A DNA stretch of 64,000 nucleotides. It comes from Oxalobacter formigenes (GTDB taxonomy: Bacteria > Pseudomonadota > Gammaproteobacteria > Burkholderiales > Burkholderiaceae_D). Below the pieces are notes generated by a model. That model made no database searches and was not told the DNA's origin. It saw only the letters and a program-made list of their open reading frames with translations. The position numbers were made by a program, and so were the translations under genes. Position 1 is the first letter of the stretch. Each line of letters starts with the position of its first letter. The stretch spans positions 650,733 to 714,732 of the forward strand of contig JAMPAN010000001.1 in the NCBI GenBank assembly GCA_023667225.1, read 5' to 3'. Positions 48,441 through 58,509 of this stretch are shown here, piece after piece.

Positions 48441-50423
48441 TTACTTCAAAAGACGTTCCTCAAGCGCGGCAACGCCTTCTGCCGTGCCGCGCAAAACCAG
48501 CACATCTTCCCCCTCAATGGTCAGGTCGGCCACCACCTCCCGTTTTTCCTTTCCCCTGCGGACAGAAACCACCTCCACACGGGAAGACGGAAGGCCCAGC
48601 TGGCGAAGCGTCTGCCCGGCCGAACCGGAACCGGCCGGAATACGCACAGCATGGAGACGCTGGTAAGTTTCCTCATCTGCGGCACGCACATCCGAGTCGC
48701 CATGAAAATATTCCCTGAGCGAGGCATAGCGTTCTACCCGCGTTGCGTGGGCACGCTTCACCACCCGCCGAACAGGAATACCGGCAGCCAAAAGCGCATG
48801 GGAAGCCAGCACCAGGCTGCTTTCTATGGCCTCCGGCACAATCTCGTCAGCGCCGCCATCCTTAAGCTGGTCAAAATCGGTATCGTCATAACTCCTCACA
48901 ATCACCGGCAGTGAAGGCGCCAGCTCCTTGGCGTAATGCAAAATAGTCAGGGCCGCATGGGTATTGGTAAACGTAATCACCAGCGAAGAAGCACGGTGAA
49001 GACCTGCCGCAATCAGGCTTTCCCTCCGTGTGGCATCCGCATAGGAAACCGATTCGCCAGCCGCCTCCGCCTGCCGGATTCTTTCCAGGTCAAGATCAAG
49101 CGCATAATAGGAAATCTTCTCCTCGCTCAACAGGCGCGCCACACTCTGTCCGGTGCGGCCAAAACCGGCAATAACCACATGCTCCTTCATACCGATGGTG
49201 CTGCTGGCCAGCTGGGTCAGCGCCAAAGACTGCAACATCCACTCATTGGGCGAAAACCGCATCACAATCCAGTCTGATCTGGCAATAATAAACGGAGCAG
49301 ACAACATAGAAAGCACCATGGAAGCCAAAAGCACCTGAATCAGCCAGGACTCCAGCATATGGAGCCCGCCCAGCTGGTTCAAGAGAACAAAACCAAATTC
49401 ACCCGCCTGCGCCAGTGCCAGCCCCGTCCGGATACTGACGCCCCTTGATGCGCCAAACACCTTGGATAACCAGAAAATCAGGAAAAACTTGACGGCAAAA
49501 AGCAGAATAATCAGCAAAAACACCGCCCACCAGTGCGTAATCACCAGCCGGATATTCAGCAGCATCCCTATCGTAATAAAATACAGCCCCAGCAGCACAT
49601 CCCGAAACGATTTGATATCCGCCTCAACCTCGTGCTTGTACCGGGTCTCGGCAATCAGCATCCCTGCCATGAAAGCGCCCAGTTCCATGGAAAGCCCGAA
49701 ATGCTCGGTAATCCAGGCTGCGCCCAGCGTCACCAGCAGCAGATTCAGCATGAACAGCTCCTGCGACTTGCGCCGTGCAACCAGACTAAACCATTTGCTT
49801 AACAGCTTCTTTCCAAAGAAAAGCAGCGTTGCCATCACCAGAATCGCCTTGCCCAGCGCCAGGCCAATCACCTTCCAGATATTGTCCGGATTATTGGCCA
49901 GCGTCGGCACCAGTATCAGCAAAACCACCACACTCAGATCCTGGAAAAGCAAAATACCGATCGTACGCCGCCCATGCTCCGTCTCCAGCTCCAGCTTTTC
50001 AGCCAGCATCTTGGAAACAATCGCAGTAGAAGACATGGCAATCGCGCCCCCCAGCGCCAGGGCCGCCTGCCAGTTGATATTAATGGCCGTAAAAAATGCC
50101 GCGCAGGCAAGACCGATCACCATCGTAATAACAATCGTCATCAGCACCTGCGCCAGCCCCAGTCCAAACACCATCCGGCGCATTGCATAAAGCTGTGACA
50201 ACGAAAATTCCAGTCCCACCGAAAACATCAGGAACACCACGCCATACTCGGCAAGGCCATTCAACGCTTCCACATCGCTGACCAACCCTGTTGAATGCGG
50301 GCCAATAATAATGCCGACCGTCAGATAACCCAGTATCGGCGGAAGTTGAAGCACACGGAAAATAACCACGCCCAGCACGGCAGCGCCAAGCATTAGGATG
50401 ACAAACGAAAGCGAAGATTGCAT
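48441..50423 (-). CDS. Monovalent cation:proton antiporter (CPA2 family, KefB/KefC/YbaL-like)
   Basis: A 660-residue inner-membrane K+(Na+)/H+ antiporter. About 12 helices occupy residues 1-385 (LPPILGYLTVGIIIGPHSTGL, FSVGLEFSL). A cytosolic TrkA-N domain starts with VVIAGFGRTGQSVARLL (about residues 416-432). A C-terminal TrkA-C domain (about 575-660) follows, with VRRGKEKREVVADLTIEGED. That RCK layout is like YbaL and other KefB-type proteins. Gating ligand unknown. It is convergent with uvrA (9-base gap) and divergent from kdsD. Confidence 0.9.
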   Translation of the reverse strand: MQSSLSFVILMLGAAVLGVVIFRVLQLPPILGYLTVGIIIGPHSTGLVSDVEALNGLAEYGVVFLMFSVGLEFSLSQLYAMRRMVFGLGLAQVLMTIVITMVIGLACAAFFTAININWQAALALGGAIAMSSTAIVSKMLAEKLELETEHGRRTIGILLFQDLSVVVLLILVPTLANNPDNIWKVIGLALGKAILVMATLLFFGKKLLSKWFSLVARRKSQELFMLNLLLVTLGAAWITEHFGLSMELGAFMAGMLIAETRYKHEVEADIKSFRDVLLGLYFITIGMLLNIRLVITHWWAVFLLIILLFAVKFFLIFWLSKVFGASRGVSIRTGLALAQAGEFGFVLLNQLGGLHMLESWLIQVLLASMVLSMLSAPFIIARSDWIVMRFSPNEWMLQSLALTQLASSTIGMKEHVVIAGFGRTGQSVARLLSEEKISYYALDLDLERIRQAEAAGESVSYADATRRESLIAAGLHRASSLVITFTNTHAALTILHYAKELAPSLPVIVRSYDDTDFDQLKDGGADEIVPEAIESSLVLASHALLAAGIPVRRVVKRAHATRVERYASLREYFHGDSDVRAADEETYQRLHAVRIPAGSGSAGQTLRQLGLPSSRVEVVSVRRGKEKREVVADLTIEGEDVLVLRGTAEGVAALEERLLK

Positions 50424-50659
50424 AAAAAGTCTGTCAAAAAGAATTTGCGTTGCGGTTTATTTTTTGCATCTTGTCTGTTAACGGCATATCCCGATTGTAC
50501 AAAGAAAAAAACCTGTTTTTCTATCCTGAACGCAACTTCCCTGTGCTTTCCCGTCACAAAACCATCAGACAAATACCCTGCTCTGGCAAAAAAGGCATTT
50601 CTGTATCCTTTTGTTAATTCCCGTCTCCCTCTCTTATGAATTCGTTTATACTTTCCTGC

Positions 50660-51673
50660 ATGTCTTTTCCTGTAAAAAATACGCCTGCGTTCGATACCGA
50701 ACGCGCCATGCAGCTTGCTGCCGAAACCCTTCAAACCGAAACTGCCGCCCTCTGCCGCCTGCAAGAACGCCTGGCAAATGAAGAAGCCAAACACTTCAAG
50801 ACAGCAGCCGCCATGCTGTTGGGCTGCACCGGCCGCATAGTGCTTTCCGGTATTGGAAAATCCGGTCATGTCGCCCGCAAAATTGCCGCTACCTTTGCCT
50901 CTACCGGCTCCCCTGCCATGTTTGTCCATCCGGCAGAAGCCCTGCACGGCGATTTGGGCATGATCACCCCGGACGACGTATTCATTGCCATCTCCTATTC
51001 CGGCGAAGCAGCAGAACTGCTTTCCATCTGCCCCATTATCAAGCGAATGGGAGCAAAAATAATTGCCCTGACCGGAAAAACCCGCTCCGGGCTGGCAAAA
51101 CTGTCCGATGTCCACCTAAGCATCCAGGTTGAGAAAGAAGCCTGCCCGCTCAACCTGGCGCCCACCGCCAGCACCACCGTTACTATGGCGCTGGGCGATG
51201 CGCTGGCAGTAGCCGTCCTGGATGCCCGCGGCTTCAGGGAAACCGACTTCGCCCGATCCCATCCCGGCGGCGCACTGGGCCGAAAACTGCTGACACTGGT
51301 CAGCGACGTCATGCGAAGCGGGGGAGCCGTTCCGGTTGTCAGGGCTGATACACCGCTTCGGGACGCCCTCTTTGAAATCACCAAAAAAGGCATCGCCATG
51401 ACAGCAGTCGTCGATGACAACTACCGTGCCATCGGCGTTTTTACAGACGGAGACCTGCGCCGTCTCCTGGAAAAAACAGAAGACTTTTCCCGTATTCCCA
51501 TCTCCGAAGTCATGTCGCGCAATCCCCGCACAATCGGCCCGGAAAAACTGGCAGCAGAAGCCGTCAACCTCATGGAACAACACCGTATCAACCAGCTGCT
51601 CGTCGCAGACAGCCAGGGTAAACTGATTGGAGCCGTACATATCCATGACCTGACGCAGGCAAAGGTCATCTGA
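50660..51673 (+). CDS. kdsD: D-arabinose 5-phosphate isomerase
   Basis: Converts ribulose 5-phosphate to arabinose 5-phosphate, the first step of Kdo synthesis for lipopolysaccharide. The 337-residue protein has an SIS domain (VLSGIGKSGHVARKIAATFASTG, HGDLGMI, AISYSGEAAELL) and two CBS domains (about residues 215-270 and 280-335). I place the start at 50660 (MSFPVKNT); an ATG at 50636 is in frame and neither has a good Shine-Dalgarno. Its TGA overlaps the kdsC ATG. Confidence 0.93.
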   Translation: MSFPVKNTPAFDTERAMQLAAETLQTETAALCRLQERLANEEAKHFKTAAAMLLGCTGRIVLSGIGKSGHVARKIAATFASTGSPAMFVHPAEALHGDLGMITPDDVFIAISYSGEAAELLSICPIIKRMGAKIIALTGKTRSGLAKLSDVHLSIQVEKEACPLNLAPTASTTVTMALGDALAVAVLDARGFRETDFARSHPGGALGRKLLTLVSDVMRSGGAVPVVRADTPLRDALFEITKKGIAMTAVVDDNYRAIGVFTDGDLRRLLEKTEDFSRIPISEVMSRNPRTIGPEKLAAEAVNLMEQHRINQLLVADSQGKLIGAVHIHDLTQAKVI

Positions 51674-52200
51674 TGCAAGACCGCCTGTTAAACAAAGCGC
51701 GCCGTGTCCGGCTGATGATATTCGATATTGACGGCGTCATGACAGACGGCAAACTGCATTTCGGACCGGAAGGGGAAACCCTCAAAGTCTTTCATGTCCT
51801 GGACGGCCACGGCATCCGGCTCCTGCAACAATCCGGCATCCCTGCAGCCATTATCAGCGCACGCCAGTCCCCCATGGTTCTCAAGCGTGCGCAAGATCTG
51901 GAAATCAGCCATGTCCAGCTTGGCATCCGGAACAAGCTGGACGCTTTCACCGCCCTTCTGGACAAAACCGGCCTGGCAGCTTCCGACTGCGGCTACATGG
52001 GCGATGATGTCATCGACCTGCCGGTTCTCCTCCGGGCCGGTTTTTCGGCCAGCGTACCCAACGGGCATCAGGAAGTCCGCTCAAGGGTAGATTACGTCAC
52101 ACAGGCGCCGGGCGGCAACGGCGCCGTCCGGGAAATATGCGACCTGATCCTGAAAGCACAAGGCAGCTACCTGCCGCTTCTGGAGTCATACCTGAAATGA
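51673..52200 (+). CDS. kdsC: 3-deoxy-D-manno-octulosonate 8-phosphate phosphatase
   Basis: Dephosphorylates Kdo 8-phosphate to Kdo. The 175-residue HAD phosphatase has no cap domain, and has the nucleophile motif FDIDGVMTDG (about residues 16-25), the serine of IISARQS, and the acidic GDDVIDLPVL near residue 116. It overlaps kdsD by one base (TGATG) and lptC by 4 (ATGA). Confidence 0.97.
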   Translation: MQDRLLNKARRVRLMIFDIDGVMTDGKLHFGPEGETLKVFHVLDGHGIRLLQQSGIPAAIISARQSPMVLKRAQDLEISHVQLGIRNKLDAFTALLDKTGLAASDCGYMGDDVIDLPVLLRAGFSASVPNGHQEVRSRVDYVTQAPGGNGAVREICDLILKAQGSYLPLLESYLK

Positions 52201-52793
52201 GAGAGCGCCATGCCCGCCGCTTCCGGCTGACCGTCGTTTTCATCCTTGCCTTTATGCTGGCGGCCGGCGGCTTCTGGCTGAACATGGTGCTCAAAAAAAA
52301 TGCCTCCAGTGAGACCGCCGGGCTGCCGAAAACCGATCCGGACTACTACATGGACAACTTCCGCCATTTCAAACTCAAACTCACCGGCGAGGCAGACTAC
52401 GAACTGACCGGGAAAAAACTGACCCATTATCCGGACAACCACTCCTACCTGGTCAACTTCCCTGTCATGGAATCCATAGACGACAAAAAACGCCTGCAAG
52501 TCACCTACTCGGACTGGGCCTATGCCGAAGACGAAAACAGCAAAATACACATGCACGAAAATGTCGTTCTCATCCGTCCCCCAACGCCTGATACCGAAGC
52601 TTTCCGCCTGACAACAGACTACCTGCTCTTTTTGCCGGATGAAAGCATCATGCGGACCGACCGGGAAGTCTTTGCCTACCAGGGCAATGCCACCATGAAT
52701 GGCACAGGGATGGAATCCAATAACGCCACACGGGAACTCTTCCTGTTAAGCCGGGCCAAAGTGGTGTATCCTCCCCGGAAACCGGCCAAATAA
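52197..52793 (+). CDS. lptC: LPS export system protein LptC
   Basis: Inner-membrane-anchored periplasmic protein that passes lipopolysaccharide from LptBFG to LptA. The 198-residue protein has one N-terminal helix (VVFILAFMLAAGGFWLNMVL) and a beta-jellyroll LptC domain with PDYYMDNFRHFKL and TADYLLFLPDE-like strands (TDYLLFLPDE). The start is set by the ATGA overlap with kdsC. Confidence 0.9.
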   Translation: MRERHARRFRLTVVFILAFMLAAGGFWLNMVLKKNASSETAGLPKTDPDYYMDNFRHFKLKLTGEADYELTGKKLTHYPDNHSYLVNFPVMESIDDKKRLQVTYSDWAYAEDENSKIHMHENVVLIRPPTPDTEAFRLTTDYLLFLPDESIMRTDREVFAYQGNATMNGTGMESNNATRELFLLSRAKVVYPPRKPAK

Positions 52794-52808
52794 GAGCAAA
52801 TCCCGACC

Positions 52809-53351
52809 ATGCGACTGATTCTCACCTTCCTGATGCTGGCCCTGTGCCTGTCCCTTTCGGCCAGGGCAGAAAAAGCAGACCGCAACAAGCCCACAGAAAT
52901 CGAAGCCGACCAGATGGTTGCCGATGATGTCAAGCAAATCACCGTTTTCACCGGCAATGTCGTCATGACACAGGGTTCCAGAGTAGGCAAGGCAGCCAAG
53001 GTCGTAATGGTTCAGGACCCGGAAGGCTATCAATACACCACGCTTTACGCCACTCCAGGCCACCTGGCATCCGTACGGGAAAAACGCGACGGTGGGCCGG
53101 ACCTGTGGGTTGAAGGATACGGGGAACGGATAGAATATGACAACAAAACAGAAACCATCCGGTTTTTCACCAGCGCCAACCTGAAACAGCTCGAAGGGAA
53201 AAACGTCACCGATGATATCAGGGGAGAATATATCTCCTACGACAGCAAAAGCGAGTTCTACCAGGTACACAACACCCCGGCGGGCAAATCCGCACCGGGT
53301 GCCGGACGGGTAAAAGCCGTCATTGAACCGCGAAACAAAGGAACGCCATGA
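52809..53351 (+). CDS. lptA: LPS transport periplasmic protein LptA
   Basis: Periplasmic bridge protein for lipopolysaccharide transport. The 180 residues begin with a signal peptide (cleavage likely after SARA). The OstA/LptA beta-jellyroll follows, with [21 protein letters not shown]-type opening strands ([13 protein letters not shown]) and [11 protein letters not shown]. It overlaps the lptB start by 4 bases. Confidence 0.92.
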   Translation: MRLILTFLMLALCLSLSARAEKADRNKPTEIEADQMVADDVKQITVFTGNVVMTQGSRVGKAAKVVMVQDPEGYQYTTLYATPGHLASVREKRDGGPDLWVEGYGERIEYDNKTETIRFFTSANLKQLEGKNVTDDIRGEYISYDSKSEFYQVHNTPAGKSAPGAGRVKAVIEPRNKGTP

Positions 53352-54094
53352 CAAAAGAAAACCGGCTTGCCGTCAGGGGACTGCAAAAAACATACGGCAA
53401 GCGCACCGTGGTGCGCGATGTTTCCCTGGATGTCAAAAGCGGCGAAGTTGTCGGCCTGCTTGGTCCGAACGGGGCCGGCAAGACCACCTCCTTTTACATG
53501 ATTGTCGGCCTGGTTCCCTCCGATGCCGGCACCATCGACCTTGACGGCGTGGACATCTTGCATCTGCCCATCCACCGCCGTGCCGCCATGGGGCTGTCTT
53601 ATCTGCCCCAGGAAGCCTCCGTCTTCCGGAAACTGAATGTCGAAGACAATATCCGCGCCGTCCTGGAGCTGCAACACAAAAACGGACAATCTCTGACAAA
53701 AGACCAGATAGAAACCCGGCTTGACAACCTGCTGGCAGAACTCCAGATTGAAAAACTGCGTGAAAACGCCGCATCCTCGCTTTCCGGCGGGGAAAGGCGC
53801 CGCGTGGAAATTGCGCGTGCATTGGCAACCGACCCCCAGTTCATCCTGCTTGACGAACCCTTTGCCGGCATTGACCCCATCGCCGTCATTGAAATCCAGC
53901 GCATTGTCCGCTTCCTGAAAGAACGGGGCATCGGCGTCCTGATTACCGACCACAATGTGCGGGAAACCCTCGGCATCTGCGACCACGCCTACATCATCAA
54001 CCAGGGAGCCGTCCTGGCACAGGGACACCCGGAAGAAATCATCATGAATGAATCCGTCCGGCGCGTCTATCTCGGAGAAAACTTCCAGCTGTAA
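53348..54094 (+). CDS. lptB: LPS export ABC transporter ATP-binding protein LptB
   Basis: Cytoplasmic ATPase that powers lipopolysaccharide extraction with LptF/G (not in this window). The 248-residue protein has Walker [15 protein letters not shown]-loop LPQEASVF, signature [15 protein letters not shown], Walker [14 protein letters not shown] and switch DHNVRE. The order lptC-lptA-lptB-rpoN is the standard proteobacterial cluster. Confidence 0.97.
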   Translation: MTKENRLAVRGLQKTYGKRTVVRDVSLDVKSGEVVGLLGPNGAGKTTSFYMIVGLVPSDAGTIDLDGVDILHLPIHRRAAMGLSYLPQEASVFRKLNVEDNIRAVLELQHKNGQSLTKDQIETRLDNLLAELQIEKLRENAASSLSGGERRRVEIARALATDPQFILLDEPFAGIDPIAVIEIQRIVRFLKERGIGVLITDHNVRETLGICDHAYIINQGAVLAQGHPEEIIMNESVRRVYLGENFQL

Positions 54095-54106
54095 TCCCGT
54101 CCGGGC

Positions 54107-55549
54107 ATGGAACTGAAACAGACCCCCCGTCTTGTGCAGCGGCTTGCATTGACGCCTGCCCTTAAGCAATCCATCCGCTTTTTACAACTGTCCGCAGCAG
54201 ACCTAAACGCCGAAATCGACCGGATAGTGCAGAATAATCCCCTGCTTGAAAAAATCGATTCACCCCTGGAAAAAGCAGCCTGCCTCATGGGAAACGGCGC
54301 CATTTTTCCCGTCTTGCATGAAACTGCCGCCAGCGCCCCCCAGGGCTTCCCTCACACGGCGCGCCACGAAACCGGCCTGCAAGAACATTTAACAACAGCC
54401 CCTCATGACCTTGCTTTCCCCTTTTCCCCTGCGGATGAGGAAGACAGTTTTTCCCCTCTTCAGGCAGAAACGCCGCCCCTCTCACTGAAAGAATATCTTG
54501 CCGCCCAAATCCGTCCGGCTGCGCTCAGCCAGCGGCAGCTTGCTCTGGCCGGGCTGATCATTGATGCCATAGACGACAACGGCTACCTGATCGAAACACC
54601 GGAACAGATGCTGGCATGGCTGCCGGAAGAACTGCATATCCGCCTTGACGAACTGGAAGACGCCCTGCGCCAGGTACAGGCCCTGGAACCAGCCGGCATC
54701 GCAGCCAGAGACAGTGCGGAAAGCCTGGCACTCCAGTTAAAAAGACTGCCCGGCCTGCCTTACGTCACCCGCAAGCGGGCGCTTGCCATCGTAGAAAACC
54801 ATTTAAACCTGCTGGCCCGGCACGATTTTGCCCGTCTCAGAAAACAACTGGATTGCGATGAAGAAGACCTGAAAGACGCCTGCCAGGCCATCCAGGCCTG
54901 CCAGCCCCACCCCGGCGCGGCATTTTCAGCCGAAAAACCCCGTACAATCGTGCCGGAACTGCTGGCTTTCTGCCAGGACGGGCAATGGCAGGTTGCCTTA
55001 AACCCTGAAGCCATCCCCGCTATCCGCCTAAACCACCTGTATGCCGGAATCGCCCGCAGCAAAACCCATGTCATGGCACAAGAGACGCAGGAAGCCGGCT
55101 GGCTTGTTCAAAACATCCGGCGGCGTTTTGAAACCATCCTGAAAACAGGAAAAGCCATTGTGCAAAAACAGCAGGCTTTTTTCTCCGGGGGTCCCCTCGC
55201 CATGAACCCCCTTGTATTACGCGAAATAGCTGATACACTAGAATTGCACGAGAGTACCGTTTCCCGTGTCACAAACGGAAAATACATGCGTACCCCGCAT
55301 GGGGTGGTTGAACTGAAATACTTCTTTGGAAGCGGCCTTTCAACCCTGTCAGGCCAAACCTTGTCCTCAACTGCCATTCGGGAAAAAATCAGGCAACTTA
55401 TAGGAGAGGAAAACAGGAAAAAACCCTTATCGGACAACAAAATTGCCCAGATCTTGCTGAAGGAAGGGCTGGTCATTGCTCGCCGGACCATTGCGAAATA
55501 CCGTGAAGCCCTGAAAATCCCGCCAGCCTGTCTGCGTAAGTCCCTGTAG
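54107..55549 (+). CDS. rpoN: RNA polymerase sigma-54 factor
   Basis: Alternative sigma factor needing AAA+ activators; reads -24/-12 promoters. The 480-residue protein has the Gln/Leu-rich region I (LTPALKQSIRFLQLS, about residues 16-30), the core-binding region II, and the C-terminal DNA-binding part with HESTVSRVTNGKYM and the RpoN box ARRTIAKYREAL (about residues 461-472). It starts 12 bases after lptB. No sigma-54 targets are identified here. Confidence 0.97.
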   Translation: MELKQTPRLVQRLALTPALKQSIRFLQLSAADLNAEIDRIVQNNPLLEKIDSPLEKAACLMGNGAIFPVLHETAASAPQGFPHTARHETGLQEHLTTAPHDLAFPFSPADEEDSFSPLQAETPPLSLKEYLAAQIRPAALSQRQLALAGLIIDAIDDNGYLIETPEQMLAWLPEELHIRLDELEDALRQVQALEPAGIAARDSAESLALQLKRLPGLPYVTRKRALAIVENHLNLLARHDFARLRKQLDCDEEDLKDACQAIQACQPHPGAAFSAEKPRTIVPELLAFCQDGQWQVALNPEAIPAIRLNHLYAGIARSKTHVMAQETQEAGWLVQNIRRRFETILKTGKAIVQKQQAFFSGGPLAMNPLVLREIADTLELHESTVSRVTNGKYMRTPHGVVELKYFFGSGLSTLSGQTLSSTAIREKIRQLIGEENRKKPLSDNKIAQILLKEGLVIARRTIAKYREALKIPPACLRKSL

Positions 55550-55629
55550 TCTGTTACAGACAAAAAAACCGTCGCCAGCCTGTCCGCCCGTACAAGCGAT
55601 AAGCTGATGACCTAACCGAGGAGAAAGCG

Positions 55630-55974
55630 ATGAACATCACAATCAGTGGACACCACCTTGAAGTTACCCCCGCCATCCGCAGCCATGTGGAAAACAAGCT
55701 GAACCGGATGAAACGGAATCTTGACAATGTGATCGATATTTCCGTTCTCCTGACAGTAGACAACAACTCCGACAAAGATAAAAGGCAGCGCGCTGAAATC
55801 AACCTGAACATGAGCGGCAAAACCATCCATGTGGAAAGCGCAGCACAGGATCTGTATGCCGCCATTGACCTCCTGATGGACAAACTGGATCAACAGGTTG
55901 TCAAACACAAAACCAAATCCAAGGAACATGGTCGCGAATCCGTCAAAAACATGGTCAGCAATATCTCTGCCTGA
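55630..55974 (+). CDS. hpf: Ribosome hibernation promoting factor (short form)
   Basis: Binds the 30S subunit in stationary phase and promotes inactive ribosome dimers. The 114-residue protein is the short Hpf type: MNITISGHHLEVTPAIRSHV, then LDNVIDISVLL, and DLYAAIDLLMDKLDQQVVKHK near residue 80. It lies 80 bases after rpoN, as in many proteobacteria, and is followed by a terminator. The ribosome site is GAGGAG. Confidence 0.95.
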   Translation: MNITISGHHLEVTPAIRSHVENKLNRMKRNLDNVIDISVLLTVDNNSDKDKRQRAEINLNMSGKTIHVESAAQDLYAAIDLLMDKLDQQVVKHKTKSKEHGRESVKNMVSNISA

Positions 55975-55993
55975 TTGTCTTTGGGACGGCCAT

Positions 55994-56023
55994 AAAAAAA
56001 GCGCGCTGCCTGCGCGCTTTTTT
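55994..56023. terminator. Bidirectional terminator between hpf and the CYTH gene
   Basis: AAAAAAAGCGCGC (55994-56006) pairs with GCGCGCTTTTTT (56012-56023) across a 5-base loop, giving a T-run in both directions. Confidence 0.9.
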
Positions 56024-56031
56024 GTTCCTTC

Positions 56032-56508
56032 CTAGCAGAGCTTCTTCCATGTCCGGTAAGGATGCAGCATCAGGTTGGTATTGTAATAACGCGGATCAGC
56101 CGTCACCTCCTCCCCAACCCATCCGGGTTTCACAAACGCCTGGTCAGCCGATTCCAGCTCAACCTCCGCCACCACCAACCCGGCATTCTCCCCGAAAAAC
56201 ACATCCACTTCCCACACCATCCCCTCATAAGGAATCCGGTAACGCGTCTTCTCTATCAGAGGGCGGCAGCAAAGCCTCTCCAGCATATCCTCGGCATCCG
56301 CAAAAGGAATCGGATATTCCCATTCATTCCTGAAAAGCCCGTCCGTGCTGCTTTTAATCGTTATGAACGCCTCCTGGTTCATCGTCCGGATTCGCACAAC
56401 CCGCTCCTGATCCGTGCTGAGATACCCCTGCCTGATCGTATCGCCCCTTGCCTGCCCCTTCCAGCCATCCCCCGACAGCAGAAACTTCCTTTCAATTTCA
56501 ATGCCCAT
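56032..56508 (-). CDS. CYTH-domain protein, probable inorganic triphosphatase
   Basis: A 158-residue CYTH (triphosphate tunnel) protein. It has the N-terminal EIERKF (ExExK) metal/triphosphate motif at residues 4-9, [38 protein letters not shown] and a late VVAEVELES acidic strand. Family members include triphosphatases, thiamine triphosphatase and class IV adenylate cyclase. The short single-domain form favours triphosphatase activity. There is no link in the neighbourhood. It is convergent with hpf. Confidence 0.88.
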   Translation of the reverse strand: MGIEIERKFLLSGDGWKGQARGDTIRQGYLSTDQERVVRIRTMNQEAFITIKSSTDGLFRNEWEYPIPFADAEDMLERLCCRPLIEKTRYRIPYEGMVWEVDVFFGENAGLVVAEVELESADQAFVKPGWVGEEVTADPRYYNTNLMLHPYRTWKKLC

Positions 56509-56573
56509 CTCACCTCCTCAATTACGCCCTTCGCCCTGCCCGCCAGCCTTTCCCTGATCCTTTCATACAAAAA

Positions 56574-56603
56574 TGGAAAAGCCGTGCGAAGTGCTGGTAT
56601 AAT
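56574..56603 (+). promoter_or_regulatory. Promoter of tRNA-Pro
   Basis: A perfect TATAAT (56598-56603) with an extended -10 TGG in front and TGGAAA (56574-56579) 18 bases upstream. Transcription would start about 4 bases before the tRNA. Confidence 0.6.
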
Positions 56604-56613
56604 ACCCCCACTT

Positions 56614-56690
56614 CGGGGCGTAGCGCAGTCTGGTAGCGCACTTGCATGGGGTGCAAGGGGTCGTGTGTTCGAATCACACCGTCCCGACCA
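56614..56690 (+). tRNA. tRNA-Pro (anticodon GGG)
   Basis: 77 bases including encoded CCA. Acceptor CGGGGCG pairs with CGTCCCG. The anticodon stem CTTGC/GCAAG encloses ATGGGGT, with GGG at 34-36 (reads CCC/CCU). The T-arm is GTTCGAATC. It marks the left edge of the AT-rich segment that carries the decayed restriction-modification system. Confidence 0.97.
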
Positions 56691-56701
56691 AAAAATTCAA
56701 C

Positions 56702-56730
56702 AGGCCAGTGAAACCCATCACTGGCCTTTC
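56702..56730 (+). terminator. Intrinsic terminator after tRNA-Pro
   Basis: AGGCCAGTG (56702-56710) / CACTGGCCT (56719-56727) with an 8-base loop, followed by a pyrimidine-rich TTTCCCTTCTTT. Confidence 0.8.
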
Positions 56731-56901
56731 CCTTCTTTGCTGTTTACGCAAATTCAATACGTGCCATCTGCAACAGCAGATCAAAAGAGCGATTGGCAAT
56801 ATCAGCACAGAGGCAACCTTACTATACTCATACCTGCATCCTGAAAAAGCACAACGGCAGCAATACAGAAAATATTATTTAATAACAAACAGACCATAAA
56901 A

Positions 56902-57804
56902 ATGAATGGCAAGACACCTCATATTTTTCAGTATCAGGGTTCAAAGCGGATTTTGGCAGCCCGGATATTAAGGTATATGCCGCATAAATTTGCCAGATTA
57001 ATAGAACCATTTTCAGGAACAGCTGCTATAAGTATCGCAACCGCCTGTGAAAGCAGAACAACACAGTTTATTATAAATGACATCAATATACCGCTAATCA
57101 ATATGCTTCAAGAAGCAGTAGAAACCCCCTCTCGCCTGATTGCAGTGTATCACACTGTATGGAACGAACAATTTCGATACAGTAAAGACCATGTTCAATA
57201 TTTTCATCATATCAGAGAAAAATTCAATAACAGCAATAAAACACCGGCAAATATGCTATATTTTTAGCCAGATGTGTTAAAAGTGCTGTACGATACGGAA
57301 AACCGGAAAATTTAATCAATCGCCAGATAAGCGTAGAAACGAGACAAACCCGCGCACACTCGCACCTAATGTTTATGCGATTTCACGCTTTTAAAAGGAA
57401 AGGCATCATTTCTTGCACTGGATTACCATGCTATTTTAGATATGGCAAAACCTGGGAACCTGGTCTATATGGATCCTCCCTATCAAGGGGCAACAAACAC
57501 CAGAGATAATCGTTACTTTTCCGTGGCACCGATTAATGAATTTGCCCAGGCAATAAGTATCCTGGATAAAAAGGCATAAAACATCTTATTAGTTGCGATG
57601 GGATATGCGGAAAAAAAATATGGTGAAGATTTACCAGAAAATTTACTCTGCAAAAAGATTTTGCTGAACGCTGGCCGCTCCGGCCAGGCCTCCTTGTTAG
57701 GGAGAAGACCTACAACATTTGAAACACTATATATCAGTAAAGCATTTCCTCCTGCTTTTGATATACCGCATCAGCAACTCTCCCTGCTGGAGGCAATAGC
57801 ATGA
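56902..57804 (+). pseudogene. Decayed D12-class DNA adenine N6-methyltransferase
   Basis: A single ancestral gene can be read through five frame breaks. The first 122 codons keep the target-DNA/AdoMet start FQYQGSKR and motif I EPFSGTAAIS. A lost T at 57261-57265 creates a stop; the alternate frame continues LARCVKSAVRYG. Further single-base losses occur near 57306-57311 and 57387-57391, and near 57573-57581. A +1 or -2 change lies in the A-run 57611-57618. Motif IV DPPYQG is at about 57472-57489, and the C-terminus KILLNAGRSGQASLLG to a stop at 57802-57804 matches the family. It is AT-rich versus its surroundings. It was the modification half of a Type II system with the adjacent relic. Confidence 0.85.
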
Positions 57805-58509
57805 TTAATTATCCGAAAGACTTTCTTGCTTTACTGGAAACAATAACAGCAAAACGGCCCGGACAGTAATACAACATCTTCTTAAAAACGGATACATTAC
57901 ACCGCAGGAATTGAAAGATACTTATGGATAAAACCATCCACCAAGAGCAATACGGGACGTTAGGGAATATGGAATACCTGCCGTAACATATCGTGTACAA
58001 GGTATTGATAAAAAAAGTATTGCTGCTTATAAGTTTGGAAATCCAGACGATGCAAAAAATCTCTTGGCAAAATCATCAGGAAGAACTATTCTTTCAAAGG
58101 CGCTCAAACAGGCACTTATTGAGAAATATGGAGCAGTCTGTTTTACTTACCTGAAAAAATGGACGAGACAATTCTCCAAGCCGGCCACCGGATTCCTTAT
58201 GAAATTGGAGGAGATCATGGAGAACAGGACATAGCATATTTCATGCTGCTTAGCCCGTCTGCCAATAGGGCAAAATCGTGGATATGTGAACATTGTGAAA
58301 ACCGGATAAAAAAGGATGCTGGCTTTTGCTTGCAGTGTTTCTGGGCATATCCGGAAAATGATAATCATATAGCTGGCCGTCCTGAAAAAATTATCTCCAT
58401 TATTTTTTCAGGAAATGAAATTGATGACTACAACAAACTCGTTAGCTTGGCCGGAGAAAGAACTGCCCAAGAAACCATAAAAAAGATATTGCATGAAAGC
58501 TTAAAATAA
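57801..58509 (+). pseudogene. Decayed HNH-type Type II restriction endonuclease
   Basis: Overlaps the methylase relic as ATGA. The reconstructed protein begins MINYPKDFLALLETITAKRP, shifts frame (-1) near 57862, runs as VIQHLLKNGYITPQELKDTYG to an in-frame TAA at 57929-57931, continues NHPPRAIRDVREYGIP to a second -1 shift near 58140-58158, then ends in an intact frame. That frame has the HNH-like core LQAGHRIPYEIGG and LSPSANRAKSW, with CEHC and CLQC zinc-type pairs. With two frameshifts and a nonsense codon it cannot make an active enzyme. The target sequence is unknown. Confidence 0.8.
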
